This document shows positions 17,322-26,633 of a stretch of 64,000 nucleotides of DNA, piece after piece. Under the pieces are notes generated by a model. That model did no database searches and was not told the origin of the DNA. It saw nothing but the letters and a program-made list of their open reading frames with translations. The stretch is taken from positions 62,001 through 126,000 of the forward strand of contig NZ_LAHA01000011.1 in the NCBI RefSeq assembly GCF_002608075.1. Reading direction: 5' to 3'. A program made the position numbers and the translations under genes. The stretch is from Nostoc linckia z4. Lineage in GTDB: Bacteria; Cyanobacteriota; Cyanobacteriia; Cyanobacteriales; Nostocaceae. Numbering within the stretch: position 1 is the first letter of the stretch; each line of letters begins with the position of its first letter.

Positions 17322-18323
17322 ATGAGAAAACTTTACTTCTTACTTCCTGGTACAGATGGCAAATTTGCCTGCGGTGGTCTTTGGGCAGAATTGAAAACAG
17401 TTAATTTGGTTCAGCAAATTTGTAGTGCAGATGTTGTCACTTATCGTCAACGGGAAACAGGTAAGCAATTCATTGATGATTTGCTTCAACAAAAAAATCT
17501 CAATGATGCGATTTTTGTAATCAATTGGGGATTTGATGTACCTCTACTTGTTTCTAAACTGAAGCAATACAATGTTGTTTACCACGCACATAGCCCAGGT
17601 TATCCATTTAAGCTACCCGCAAGTATTCCGATTGTTGCTGTTAGTCGCTATACAATGGGATATTGGGGAGAAAAATCACCTCATTCTTTGATTTATTATT
17701 TGCCAAATCAAATTTCTGATGAATTTAAAAATTTAGCTCAAGCACGAGATATTGATGTTTTAGTTCAGGCTCGAAAATCTTCTGAGTATTTAATCAAAGA
17801 ATTGATTCCAGAATTACAAAAGCATTGTAATGTTTTCCTTGTCGATTCCTATGTCGAAGATTTACCTGGATTATTTAACCGAGCAAAGGTTTACCTTTAT
17901 GATTCTGCTGAATACTGGGCACAGCAAGGTGTTAGTGAAGGATTTGGACTACAACCAATGGAAGCTCTTGCCTGTGGATGTCAGGTATTTTCTAGTGTGA
18001 ATGGTGGATTGTCAGATTATTTAGATCCTGGATTTAATTGCTATAAAATCGCTGGATATTCACTAGAATATGATGTGCAACGTATTCTCAAAATACTTGA
18101 TTCGTCAGTAGCAGTTACATTGAATCAAGAATTTTTTGCTGAGTATCGAAATGAAAATATTATTAAGCGTCTGCAAGTAATTTTGGATGAATTAAATGTA
18201 TTTTTTGACCACAAAATACAGCAGCCATCTAATATTAAGAGCTTGACCAAAATTCGTCTGACTAAATTACGGGCACAGAGGATATATGGTAAGCTGAAAA
18301 AACAATATTTAAAGTTTAAATAA
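17322..18323 (+). CDS. Glycosyltransferase, GT-B fold (family 4-like)
   Basis: 333 residues from ATG at 17322. The C-terminal half has the GT4-type donor-binding motif EGFGLQPMEALACGCQVFSS (near residues 206-227), where the first glutamate normally contacts the sugar nucleotide. The N-terminal half is a divergent acceptor domain with no signal peptide, so the enzyme should act at the cytoplasmic face. It lies 32 bases upstream of the dTDP-glucose dehydratase, suggesting one polysaccharide or glycolipid unit. The acceptor is unknown. Confidence 0.78.
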   Translation: MRKLYFLLPGTDGKFACGGLWAELKTVNLVQQICSADVVTYRQRETGKQFIDDLLQQKNLNDAIFVINWGFDVPLLVSKLKQYNVVYHAHSPGYPFKLPASIPIVAVSRYTMGYWGEKSPHSLIYYLPNQISDEFKNLAQARDIDVLVQARKSSEYLIKELIPELQKHCNVFLVDSYVEDLPGLFNRAKVYLYDSAEYWAQQGVSEGFGLQPMEALACGCQVFSSVNGGLSDYLDPGFNCYKIAGYSLEYDVQRILKILDSSVAVTLNQEFFAEYRNENIIKRLQVILDELNVFFDHKIQQPSNIKSLTKIRLTKLRAQRIYGKLKKQYLKFK

Positions 18324-18355
18324 GCTAACCGCAACTAAAGAAGAGAGGAAACTGG

Positions 18356-19423
18356 ATGAGTCGACGATTATTGGTGACGGGGGGTGCGGGGTTTATTGGA
18401 GCGAATTTTGTACATCATTGGTGTCAAGCTTATCCAGATGACCAAGTGGTGGTGTTGGATGCTCTAACTTATGCAGGAAATCCTTTGAATTTGAAACCTG
18501 TTGAGGGAAGGGAAAATTTTCGGTTTGTGCAGGGAGATATTTGCGATCGCCCCCTCATAGATAATTTATTATCAACGGAAAATATTGACACCATCGCTCA
18601 TTTTGCGGCTGAATCCCATGTCGATCGCTCGATTCTCGGCCCTGGTGCTTTTGTGCAAACTAATGTGGTAGGAACTTTCACTCTTCTCGAAGCTTTTCGC
18701 CAACATTGGCAAGCAAAAGCACAGCCATCAAATTATCGTTTCTTGCACGTTTCTACTGATGAAGTCTACGGTAGTTTAGGCCCAGATGATGCAGCTTTTT
18801 CTGAAACTACGCCCTACGCTCCCAACAGCCCCTATTCTGCTTCTAAAGCTGGTAGCGACCACTTAGTCCGTGCTTATTATCATACATATAAACTGCCGAC
18901 AATTATTACAAATTGTTCTAATAATTATGGTTCCTATCAATTTCCAGAAAAGCTGATTCCCTTAATGTGTATCAACACCTTAATTGGTAAACCATTACCT
19001 GTTTATGGCGATGGTAAAAATGTCAGAGATTGGCTTTATGTAGGCGATCATTGTCGGGCCTTAGATGTAGTAATAAATTCTGGTAAACCAGGGGAAACAT
19101 ACAATATTGGTGGCAATAATGAGGTGGAAAATATCACCCTCGTGGAACTTTTATGCCAAATGATGGATGAATTAGCACCCAATTTACCAGTGCATCCAGC
19201 CAAACAGTTAATTACTTTTGTGAAGGATAGACCAGGACACGATAGAAGATATGCAATTAACGCCAATAAAATTAAAACTCAACTTGGTTGGACGCCTTCA
19301 GTTACAATTGCCGAAGGTCTACGTTTAACTGTTGAGTGGTATCTCACTCATCGTGATTGGTGGGAACCTTTATTATCTGCGGAATACCAAGCTTATTATC
19401 GTAAAAATTATTCTGTAAAATGA
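18356..19423 (+). CDS. rfbB: dTDP-glucose 4,6-dehydratase
   Basis: 355 residues, full length for RfbB/RmlB. The NAD-binding motif TGGAGFIG is at residues 8-15, the catalytic STDEVYGS (T134-D135-E136) and Y160xxxK164 are present, and the RPGHDRRYAI substrate-binding signature lies near residue 296. It converts dTDP-glucose to dTDP-4-keto-6-deoxyglucose, the entry to dTDP-rhamnose and other deoxysugars. GAGAGGAA precedes the start. rfbA, rfbC and rfbD are not adjacent, so the rest of the pathway must be encoded elsewhere. Confidence 0.92.
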   Translation: MSRRLLVTGGAGFIGANFVHHWCQAYPDDQVVVLDALTYAGNPLNLKPVEGRENFRFVQGDICDRPLIDNLLSTENIDTIAHFAAESHVDRSILGPGAFVQTNVVGTFTLLEAFRQHWQAKAQPSNYRFLHVSTDEVYGSLGPDDAAFSETTPYAPNSPYSASKAGSDHLVRAYYHTYKLPTIITNCSNNYGSYQFPEKLIPLMCINTLIGKPLPVYGDGKNVRDWLYVGDHCRALDVVINSGKPGETYNIGGNNEVENITLVELLCQMMDELAPNLPVHPAKQLITFVKDRPGHDRRYAINANKIKTQLGWTPSVTIAEGLRLTVEWYLTHRDWWEPLLSAEYQAYYRKNYSVK

Positions 19424-19507
19424 CCTAAAAGTGGGTTAATTTTGACGAATAATAATCTTAAGTTTTTATCTTACCACAAGATAAAGTCGATACTTGATTG
19501 ATGTGAT

Positions 19508-19828
19508 TCACTCTGCGGGTGGATGGATAATTTTTTGTGGTGTCAGGCAATATCCGAGTGCCCTCATAATTGAATTGACGTTTTCAAGGCGAGGGTTGCC
19601 ATTGCTGGATAAGGCTTTTTGCAATCCCCAGCGTGTCATACCTATTTGTTCGGCTATCTCACTGATTCTCTGTACACGCACAATGACACGCAAGGATGCT
19701 AACAATGCGCCGGAATCATTGTCTTCTGAATATTCTTCAAATATCTCAGTCAAATAATCGTAGATTTCTTCGGGGTGATTGCCGAAATACTCTTCTTCAA
19801 ATTCATCGAGTGTTCTAAATTTTCTCAC
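19508..19828 (-). CDS. Antidote-type HTH protein (HigA-like, toxin-antitoxin family)
   Basis: 106 residues from a GTG at 19828, chosen because AAGGAG lies about nine bases upstream and the family starts with this FRTLDEFEEEYF-like sequence. The C-terminal half is an XRE-like helix-turn-helix (RISEIAEQIGMTRWGLQKALSSNGNP, about residues 54-79). It resembles the putative addiction-module antidote family (TIGR02684-like). Such genes follow a RelE/HigB-type toxin gene. Here the preceding overlapping frame is only a 48-codon remnant (19815-19961), so this may be an orphan antitoxin. Confidence 0.7.
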   Translation of the reverse strand: MRKFRTLDEFEEEYFGNHPEEIYDYLTEIFEEYSEDNDSGALLASLRVIVRVQRISEIAEQIGMTRWGLQKALSSNGNPRLENVNSIMRALGYCLTPQKIIHPPAE

Positions 19829-19961
19829 GGCTGAGGTACTCCTTCCAGTAAAGTTTTGCGTCTTCAATGTCCTGAACGGAATCTTCAAGTGCTTTCAATA
19901 AATTATCAGTTTCGCACAGTTTCTCTAGATAATGACTATCCTTGAATAGTAAGGGAAGAGA
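19815..19961 (-). pseudogene. Possible remnant of the toxin partner gene
   Basis: Minus-strand open frame of 48 codons ending in TAG at 19815-19817, overlapping the antidote GTG start by 14 bases as expected for translational coupling. Its end reads DIEDAKLYWKEYLSREKI, similar in style to the tail of killer proteins of this family. An in-frame TAA at 19962-19964 closes it upstream, there is no ATG or GTG start, and the kinase gene begins only 28 bases beyond, so a complete ~100-residue toxin does not fit. Confidence 0.4.
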
Positions 19962-19988
19962 TTAGCGTAAATTGCCAGCAGGTGTCAG

Positions 19989-21182
19989 ATGCTGCAAGTA
20001 GAACAGATATTACAAGGGCGTTATCAAATTCAACGCCAACTCGGTAACAATGGAATTCGCCAAACTTGGCAAGCATTGGATTTACAAGCTGAGACTGAAG
20101 AGAATTCCACTGTTGTGGTCAAACTTTTGGCCTTTGGTGGTACTGTGCAGTGGGATGATTTGAAACTTTTTGAGAGGGAAGCGCAAATTCTCAAACAGCT
20201 AAATCATCCGCGCATCCCTCAATATATAGATTATTTTTGTATTGACGATCGCACTCTCTGGTTTGGCTTAATACAACAGTATATCCCTGGTGAATCACTC
20301 AAGGATAAACTTGCCAGTGGTAAAAGGTTTAGTGAAAAACGAGCTAAAAAAATTGCCGTTGAAGTATTAAATATTCTTACGTATTTGCATGAGTTGAATC
20401 CAGGAGTATTGCATCGAGATATTAAACCAAGTAATTTAATTTGGGGCGAAGATAATCGAATTTATTTAGTTGATTTTGGCGCAGTTCAAGATAAAGCAGC
20501 AAAAGAAGGCGTTACTTTTACTGTTGTTGGTACTTATGGCTATGCGCCAATGGAACAATTTGGCGGACGTGCGGTAGCAGCTTCCGATCTTTATGCATTG
20601 GGGGCGACTTTAATTCATTTGCTAACTGGAATTCCCCCATCTGATTTACCCCAACAGGATTTACGATTGCAATTTGCAAATCGTGTTAACCTCAGTCCCA
20701 GTTTTATCAGTTGGCTAGAAAAATTGGTAGAACCCGCACCAGAACAACGATTTACTAGTTCTCGCCAAGCCCTAAAAGCTCTCAAATCTGGTTTGGTTGT
20801 CAAATCTGCAAACAAGTATCAGCTTTTGCCGCCAAAAGAAATTATTAACAACTCTGGATGCGGTATCAACAATCACAATGAAACAGTGCCAGAGGAAATT
20901 CTCGGTTGGAATTGGGGAGCGTTTCTCATGCCTTGGTTATGGATGTGGACTAACCAAGTGTGGTACGGATTATTCTGTTTTATACCTCACGGTTGGTGGG
21001 TAATGGCCATAGCTCTTGGTGCCAAAGGCAATGAATGGGCTTGGAAAAGTAGACAGTGGCGGAATATTGAACACTTCAAAGCGCACCAAAGAGGCTGGGC
21101 GATCGCTGGCATTTTAATTGGTGCGCCCATTAGTATTATGTTGTGGCTGAGAGCGATCGCTTTAATTAAATCTGCATTTTAG
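19989..21182 (+). CDS. Serine/threonine protein kinase with C-terminal membrane domain
   Basis: 397 residues. The Hanks-type kinase domain (about residues 11-265) is intact: catalytic lysine K45 (TVVVKLL), HRDIKPSNLI with D144, and DFG with D162, followed by the cyanobacterial YGYAPMEQF activation segment. The glycine loop is degenerate (LGNNGIRQTW). After a short linker come about 100 aromatic-rich residues (GAFLMPWLWMWTNQVWYGLF, WWVMAIALGAKG, AIAGILIGAPISIMLWL) forming three or so membrane helices, so the kinase should be membrane-tethered with its catalytic domain in the cytoplasm. Target unknown. Confidence 0.87.
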   Translation: MLQVEQILQGRYQIQRQLGNNGIRQTWQALDLQAETEENSTVVVKLLAFGGTVQWDDLKLFEREAQILKQLNHPRIPQYIDYFCIDDRTLWFGLIQQYIPGESLKDKLASGKRFSEKRAKKIAVEVLNILTYLHELNPGVLHRDIKPSNLIWGEDNRIYLVDFGAVQDKAAKEGVTFTVVGTYGYAPMEQFGGRAVAASDLYALGATLIHLLTGIPPSDLPQQDLRLQFANRVNLSPSFISWLEKLVEPAPEQRFTSSRQALKALKSGLVVKSANKYQLLPPKEIINNSGCGINNHNETVPEEILGWNWGAFLMPWLWMWTNQVWYGLFCFIPHGWWVMAIALGAKGNEWAWKSRQWRNIEHFKAHQRGWAIAGILIGAPISIMLWLRAIALIKSAF

Positions 21183-21288
21183 TGGGCATGGGGCATGGGG
21201 CATGGGGCATTGGGCATGGGGTGTAATTTCTCCCCATCTCCCCATCTCCCCATCTCCCCATCTCCCCATCTCCCCATCTCCCCAGTCT
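21183..21288. repeat. Tandem repeats (gggcatg and catctcccc units)
   Basis: Two arrays: gggcatg-type units at 21184-21222 and six or so catctcccc units at 21235-21284, separating the convergent kinase and msrA genes. Confidence 0.8.
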
Positions 21289-21291
21289 TTA

Positions 21292-21960
21292 TTAACCAGT
21301 CACTTGGGATTCAACTACACCAATGGGACAAGAAACATTTGTTCCTCCTAAACCGCAGTAGCCATTGGGATTTTTCGCTAAGTATTGCTGATGGTAGGCT
21401 TCGGCATAGTAGAATTCTGGTGCATCTAAGATTTCTGTGGTTATCTTGCCGTAGCCTGCTTTATTGAGGGCTTGCTGATAAGCTTCCAGCGATGCTTGTG
21501 CTTGCTGTTTTTGATTTTCCGAGTATACATAAATTCCCGAACGGTACTGAGTGCCAACATCGTTACCTTGGCGCATACCTTGGGTGGGATTGTGGCTTTC
21601 CCAGAAGACTTTCAGTAATTCTGAGTAACTAATTACTTTGGGATCGAATACAACCAAAACCACTTCGTTGTGACCGGTTCTTCCACTACACACTTCTTCA
21701 TAGGTGGGATTTGGTGTGAAACCGGCAGCGTAACCCACTGCGGTAGTGTAAACTCCTTTGAGTTGCCAGAATTTGCGTTCTGCGCCCCAAAAACAGCCCA
21801 AACCAAATAATGCTTTTTCTAATCCATCAGGGTAAGGAGGTTTTAGAGGATTTTTATTGACATAATGATGAGCTGGTACTGACATAGACTGCGCCCTTCC
21901 TGGTAAAGCTTCCTCAGGTGTGGGCATATTTTGTTTTTTGCCAAATCCGAATAGTGCCAT
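21292..21960 (-). CDS. msrA: Peptide-methionine (S)-S-oxide reductase
   Basis: 222 residues. The active-site motif GCFWGAE has nucleophile C56; the resolving cysteines lie in the C-terminal [19 protein letters not shown]. The enzyme reduces methionine-S-sulfoxide in oxidised proteins, using thioredoxin. The N-terminal extension of about 45 residues before the core is usual for the cyanobacterial form. It seems to be transcribed alone. Confidence 0.93.
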   Translation of the reverse strand: MALFGFGKKQNMPTPEEALPGRAQSMSVPAHHYVNKNPLKPPYPDGLEKALFGLGCFWGAERKFWQLKGVYTTAVGYAAGFTPNPTYEEVCSGRTGHNEVVLVVFDPKVISYSELLKVFWESHNPTQGMRQGNDVGTQYRSGIYVYSENQKQQAQASLEAYQQALNKAGYGKITTEILDAPEFYYAEAYHQQYLAKNPNGYCGLGGTNVSCPIGVVESQVTG

Positions 21961-22064
21961 TGATTTTGACTCTGAATATATATCTTTACCTTATTTAATA
22001 TTTTAACGCTGTAAAGATTTTGGCGATCGCTTGGCATTTTCGTAGAATCCTCACCAGAGGTGTA

Positions 22065-22215
22065 GTGGTGAAGTGGGGATGAGGGAGACGCGGAGACGCG
22101 GGGACGCGGGGACACTGAGAATAATTTTTAACTCCCAAATCCTAACTCCTAACTCCTAATTCCCAACTCCCAACTCATAATCTAAAATCTAAAATCTAAA
22201 ATCTAAAATCTAAAA
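22065..22215. repeat. Tandem repeats upstream of the DUF202 gene
   Basis: acgcggggacgcgggg units (22085-22112), cctaactcctaactccta units (22139-22175), and six ctaaaat units (22181-22218) ending a few bases before the DUF202 start. Confidence 0.75.
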
Positions 22216-22229
22216 TCCCAAACGGAATT

Positions 22230-22667
22230 ATGGATAAAACACCGAAAATTGACCGACAAAGGGAGCATCAAGCCAACGAACGAACTTTTTTAGCTTGGCT
22301 ACGCACTTCTATTGCCTTAATTAGTTTTGGAATTGCTATTGCTCGATTTGGGATATTTTTGCGCCAGCTTAATGTTGCTATTACTCAACAAGAAGCTAAG
22401 GTAAATCCATTAACTAATTCCGAAAATTTGGGTTTGGCTTTGGTAATTTCTGGAATTTTGACAATTGTGTTAGCTGTGTGGCGATACAATCAAGTTTTTT
22501 GGCAAATTGAACGCGGAAATTATAAACCAAGTAGATTAATTGTTTGGATTATGACTGGAATCGTAATTGTTTTAGGGCTATTCTGTATTCCTTTGATTTT
22601 GTGGCGTAACAAAATACCTCCTCGTTCTCCTACTCCAATTCAACCACAGTCCCGAAATTTACATTAA
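22230..22667 (+). CDS. DUF202 / YidH-family membrane protein
   Basis: 145 residues. The family signature ANERTFLAWLRTSIALISFGIAI occupies residues 15-37; three hydrophobic helices follow the standard DUF202 layout (about 25-45, 70-88 and 107-127). Inner-membrane protein; biochemical role unknown in most bacteria. Two further genes for small membrane proteins lie just beyond on the opposite strand. Confidence 0.87.
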   Translation: MDKTPKIDRQREHQANERTFLAWLRTSIALISFGIAIARFGIFLRQLNVAITQQEAKVNPLTNSENLGLALVISGILTIVLAVWRYNQVFWQIERGNYKPSRLIVWIMTGIVIVLGLFCIPLILWRNKIPPRSPTPIQPQSRNLH

Positions 22668-22723
22668 GTAAAGTCAACAGTCAACAGTCAAAACCAATAT
22701 TTTTCACAACTAAAATAGAATTG

Positions 22724-23113
22724 CTATATGTATCCTCCAATCAAACTATATAACAGTCCAAACAGTACAATTAAAGTCACAATAATATAAGTAAAATCTC
22801 TTTGACGTACATAGGCGAATAACGAACAGGCTACTCTGATAACTGGAGTGGCAATTAATACTAACAATCCCAGTTGAATAATCCCACGGCGACGACCGGA
22901 TTCAACAGATTTGACTACACCTGATGGACTACGAAATTCTGGTAATTCTCCGCGAAAAAATTGATAATTGGGAGCCTCAGTACCGTGGCGAATTAAATAC
23001 AAAGTTCCACCTATTAAAACTAAAGCAGTGGCAATAATTACTCCAATTCTTAATAGGTTGCCCAAAAATTGCTCAAAACGTTGCTCTGATTTACTACGCC
23101 TACTTTTCACCAT
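22724..23113 (-). CDS. DUF1634 membrane protein
   Basis: 129 residues with three hydrophobic segments (GVIIATALVLIGGTLYLI, GLLVLIATPVIRVACSLFAY and YIIVTLIVLFGLLYSLI). DUF1634 proteins are usually encoded directly after TauE/SafE permeases, and here only two bases separate the stop of the permease from this start. It is probably an accessory subunit of that transporter. Confidence 0.87.
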   Translation of the reverse strand: MVKSRRSKSEQRFEQFLGNLLRIGVIIATALVLIGGTLYLIRHGTEAPNYQFFRGELPEFRSPSGVVKSVESGRRRGIIQLGLLVLIATPVIRVACSLFAYVRQRDFTYIIVTLIVLFGLLYSLIGGYI

Positions 23114-23115
23114 TT

Positions 23116-23952
23116 TTAAAGTCTCCCTGTTAGCCCTTTGTAAATCATTTCCACCGCTAACACTAAAATGACAACGCTGAAAATATTTCGCAAAAGCTTA
23201 ACTTTAGCTCTGACTAATATCCGCGCTCCCAGTAAAGCACCAAATAACACTCCTAACATCACAGGCATTGCTAATCCAGGATCGATGTAACCACGGTTTA
23301 GATATATGCCAGCGCTAGCCGCCGCCGTCACTCCAATCATGAAATTGCTGGTGGTGGTTGACACTTTAAAGGGAATATGCATAATTCGATCCATTGCCAG
23401 CACCTTGAGTGCTCCAGAACCAATACCAAGCAACCCTGAAAGTACGCCAGCTATAAACATTAATCCAAATCCGTAGGGCACTCCACGCACGTTATAAGAT
23501 TGTTCTCCGGTGGGAGTGGGATAAGTACCATTGAGTTGGAGACGAACTGCTAAAGAATTTGGCGGCAAATTGTTGAGGTGTTCGGGTGGATTTTGGCGGG
23601 ACAAATAGGCAGAGTAAAGTAAAACGATTCCAAACACAACAGCAAGGAAACCTGTAGAAATTTTAGCTGCTACAATTGCTCCGACTATTGCGCCAAAGGT
23701 GGTTGCGACTTCTAGAAACATTCCTAGCCGCACATTTGTGTAGCCTTCTTTAACGTAAGCGGATGCGGCTCCACTAGATGTAGCAATTACAGATACTAGT
23801 GAAGCACCGATGGCATAATGAATATCAACTCCAAATACCAATGTTAAAAAGGGGACAATTACAACTCCACCGCCTAACCCTGTTAGCGCTCCTAAAAATC
23901 CAGCCAAAAATGAGCCTAACCATACTAATAAAGAAAATTCTAGGATGTTCAA
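23116..23952 (-). CDS. TauE/SafE-family permease
   Basis: 278 residues with about eight membrane helices in two related halves; LGSFLAGFLGALTGLGGGVVIVP near the start and GVLSGLLGIGSGALKV in the second half are the paired family motifs. The family exports sulfite, sulfoacetate or related small anions. The actual substrate cannot be inferred. It forms a two-gene unit with the DUF1634 gene downstream. Confidence 0.88.
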   Translation of the reverse strand: MNILEFSLLVWLGSFLAGFLGALTGLGGGVVIVPFLTLVFGVDIHYAIGASLVSVIATSSGAASAYVKEGYTNVRLGMFLEVATTFGAIVGAIVAAKISTGFLAVVFGIVLLYSAYLSRQNPPEHLNNLPPNSLAVRLQLNGTYPTPTGEQSYNVRGVPYGFGLMFIAGVLSGLLGIGSGALKVLAMDRIMHIPFKVSTTTSNFMIGVTAAASAGIYLNRGYIDPGLAMPVMLGVLFGALLGARILVRAKVKLLRNIFSVVILVLAVEMIYKGLTGRL

Positions 23953-24230
23953 ATTGCTTCCCCCGCCACAAACTTTTTGCTTGAGACTAGAAAGCGAAAC
24001 TCAACCTCATCTGTTGCTTGGTTGATTTCACCCGCGAATATTTTAGGAAGTTTCGCTCAGAGAAACAAACACTTTTGTTTGTTAAATTAATAATTAAAAG
24101 TGATGAATAAGCCAATAAGTAACCCTGTTCCCTATTCCCTTGCCTAAATAATTTATTTTTCACGACTAATTAACTATTAACTGTCAACCGTCAACAGTCA
24201 ATAATGAACAGTCTTCTATAGAATATTTTT

Positions 24231-26546
24231 TTACGTGGAAGTCCCTAATTCTTGACTAGTTTCAGAAATCACTGTGACACAGGCATTTACTAGGGGTAAG
24301 AGCGGCCCTAGTTGCTCTTGTCCATTGACGGCTAAATCACTGTGACACAAATAAACTCTTTTGGAGACACGAGAGAGCAAATCTGCCAAAATGCGGCGCA
24401 ATCTTTGTTGTTCTGCTACTTTTTCATTTTCTGCTGTCCAAGGTTCGCCTAATCTGTCTTGAAGGAAAAACGGCGCACCAAACAATGTTGCGGCTCCACC
24501 TTTAGCCCATAGAGGCGAACCAGCGTCGAGCCAAAAATGCCAGCGATGCGATCGCCTACTAGACCGATATTGAAATATAGTTGCTAAAGTTACAGCTTTT
24601 CTGGCTCCACCAATGGGACGCACTGGGTAAGGGTTGGCGGTGATGGTACCGCGTCGCAGTAGTTGAATGAATTCGGTGATAGTGGCTGCTGACGCAGATG
24701 AAGAAGACAGGGAGAGGGGGAGACGCACTGACGCGGGGAAAGAACTCTCCGCGTCCCCGCGTCCCCATGTCCCCGCGTCCTCTTCCCCTATTCTTCCAGA
24801 AGATGTTTGTCGCAACCTTGTATCAATTTCCCAGTAGTGTTGGGCAGTTTCCAGTAATTCCCGCAGTGCTGCTAGTTGTTCGTAGGGGAGATTGCTACCA
24901 TTCCACAAAAAACGCACAATTGCTCTATCTAACAGGGAAATGGGGCTGGGAATTAAACGCTGTTCTTGTTGCGATCGCTGTTGTTCTAACCACTGTAATA
25001 TCTCGTTATAAGCTGTGCTGGCTGCATAGCCGATTCTATCCCAGCGCTCGAAGGCTGATACTGGTAACAAGTTGGGGCGGTCGGGATGGGGTACAAAGCA
25101 GTAATCTGCGATTAAACCAGCGCGTACCGGGTCAATGTCAGTAATGAGTGCTGAGTGAAGAGTTAGGAGTGAGGAGTTAGGAGTGGTGAGTGGCGAGTTT
25201 TCTGATGGTTTTTGTTTTCTGCTCAAGACAACCAACATTTCTGCTACGGCATCCCTGTCTACAAGGCGTCCCAAGCCGGGATAAACTAGTGCCAGCATGG
25301 TGAGTAATGCCCGAATTACTGGCGAACTAATTAACGGACGTTGGTCGTTGAGGGATTCTATTTGGATGTTTTGCTTGACGAGGATTTCTACTAAGGTATA
25401 ACGAGCGATGGCATCCAAACCCGGTGCTATAATTGCTACTTCTTCTGGTTCCACTTGCCTCGATTGGATGGCATTGGCAATTACTTGTGCTGTTAGCCGC
25501 AATAATTGGGCGCGGGAGGTGGTTTGAATTGAGTGGACAATTTCGGGTAAGCTCAATGGCATTATGGAATGTGTGACTAATTCCACCATTTGTGTCGCTA
25601 ATTGTTGTCCTAGTGACTCTGGAGGCGGCCCCGTTAAGGTTTCTACCCGACAACGGTCTGCTAAACCTTCAAGGTAGTTTGGATCTGCTCCCAATCCCAA
25701 TCGCACTGCACCATCGGGATTATAGCTAAAGGCCCCCACTGCACCTTGGTCTAGAAGTAACTCAAACAACAGACGCGCTACACCAGGATAATCATCGACA
25801 TCATCCGCTAGTACTGCTTGATAGCGTTTTGTTAAGTGCTTTTGGTAATTGCGATCGCTTAATAAATGCTGGCTATAAAGTTCAGTAATAATCCCATAAG
25901 TTAGTAATCCCCTCTCTAAACACCAGTTACGCCAATCTAACAGCAATGAGGCCAAAAATTCCGGCTCTAAGTTTGTACTATTTTCCCCCAGACCCCTAGC
26001 TAAAATCTGGGCGATTTCTTCACAAGGTACACCGCTATAAGCTGCTAATTGAAATAAGTCTAAGATGCGACGCACTAAACGAGACTCATTCACACCCGCA
26101 AGACGTAAAATTTCTGCGTCTAATTGGGAACGCCATAGTTTAGTCGCCAACTCTTGTTCGGTTTCCGGCCGCAATCTCACTGGAAACTGTGCCTTAAGGT
26201 TCAATGAATTAATTAGCAACGGCCAAAATAAAATAATCTCATCCTGAAAAAAACCCAACGGTGTCTTACCACGAACCGGATATTTTCCTGATGTTGATGT
26301 AACAATTTTATCTCCTAATTCTCGACGATTATCATCATTAGCAGCTAAGACTAAAACTCCTGGTTCTGTTGGCTTAAGATATAAAAATTTAGAGACATTA
26401 TCACCTTTTTCATGTCCTTGGCTTTTAGTATAAAATGAATCAATATACGTATTTTTAGGTTTTACCCAACTACAAAATTCCTCTACTAAGCGAGTTGTCT
26501 TACCACTGCGGCTAGTGCCAACAATCCAAATCGAATGAGAAATCAC
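24231..26546 (-). CDS. UvrD/RecB-like P-loop ATPase (cyanobacterial helicase-like family)
   Basis: 771 residues. Walker A is GTSRSGKTT (residues 10-18) and a Walker B-like VLADDVDDYP lies near residue 252, as in superfamily I DNA helicases and AddB/RecB-type proteins. Cyanobacterial homologues are often annotated as recombinase-family or helicase-like proteins. I see no clear C-terminal Fe-S or RecB nuclease signature. Two low-complexity inserts (DNA about 25140-25200 and 24700-24793) are in-frame intergenic-type tandem repeats. DNA repair or recombination is the likely area, but activity is inference. Confidence 0.65.
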   Translation of the reverse strand: MISHSIWIVGTSRSGKTTRLVEEFCSWVKPKNTYIDSFYTKSQGHEKGDNVSKFLYLKPTEPGVLVLAANDDNRRELGDKIVTSTSGKYPVRGKTPLGFFQDEIILFWPLLINSLNLKAQFPVRLRPETEQELATKLWRSQLDAEILRLAGVNESRLVRRILDLFQLAAYSGVPCEEIAQILARGLGENSTNLEPEFLASLLLDWRNWCLERGLLTYGIITELYSQHLLSDRNYQKHLTKRYQAVLADDVDDYPGVARLLFELLLDQGAVGAFSYNPDGAVRLGLGADPNYLEGLADRCRVETLTGPPPESLGQQLATQMVELVTHSIMPLSLPEIVHSIQTTSRAQLLRLTAQVIANAIQSRQVEPEEVAIIAPGLDAIARYTLVEILVKQNIQIESLNDQRPLISSPVIRALLTMLALVYPGLGRLVDRDAVAEMLVVLSRKQKPSENSPLTTPNSSLLTLHSALITDIDPVRAGLIADYCFVPHPDRPNLLPVSAFERWDRIGYAASTAYNEILQWLEQQRSQQEQRLIPSPISLLDRAIVRFLWNGSNLPYEQLAALRELLETAQHYWEIDTRLRQTSSGRIGEEDAGTWGRGDAESSFPASVRLPLSLSSSSASAATITEFIQLLRRGTITANPYPVRPIGGARKAVTLATIFQYRSSRRSHRWHFWLDAGSPLWAKGGAATLFGAPFFLQDRLGEPWTAENEKVAEQQRLRRILADLLSRVSKRVYLCHSDLAVNGQEQLGPLLPLVNACVTVISETSQELGTST
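24700..24793. repeat. In-frame tandem repeats inside the helicase-like gene, insert A
   Basis: gggagacgcactgacgcgg and cgcgtccccgcgtccccatg units, the same style as intergenic repeats at 22075-22112. They encode a low-complexity segment (SSGRIGEEDAGTWGRGDAES...) of about 30 residues without breaking the frame. Confidence 0.7.
25140..25200. repeat. In-frame tandem repeats inside the helicase-like gene, insert B
   Basis: gagttaggagtgaggagtta units (the reverse complement of the ctcctaact repeats seen between genes). They encode the serine/leucine-rich segment NSPLTTPNSSLLTLHSAL. The frame is preserved. Confidence 0.7.
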
Positions 26547-26633
26547 AAATTTTCTCCTTGTAGATTTGCTAGTATACCTCGTGCGTTAACTTAAGGTTAA
26601 GAATCACCAAATAATCCTGGATGATTGTCTGCA

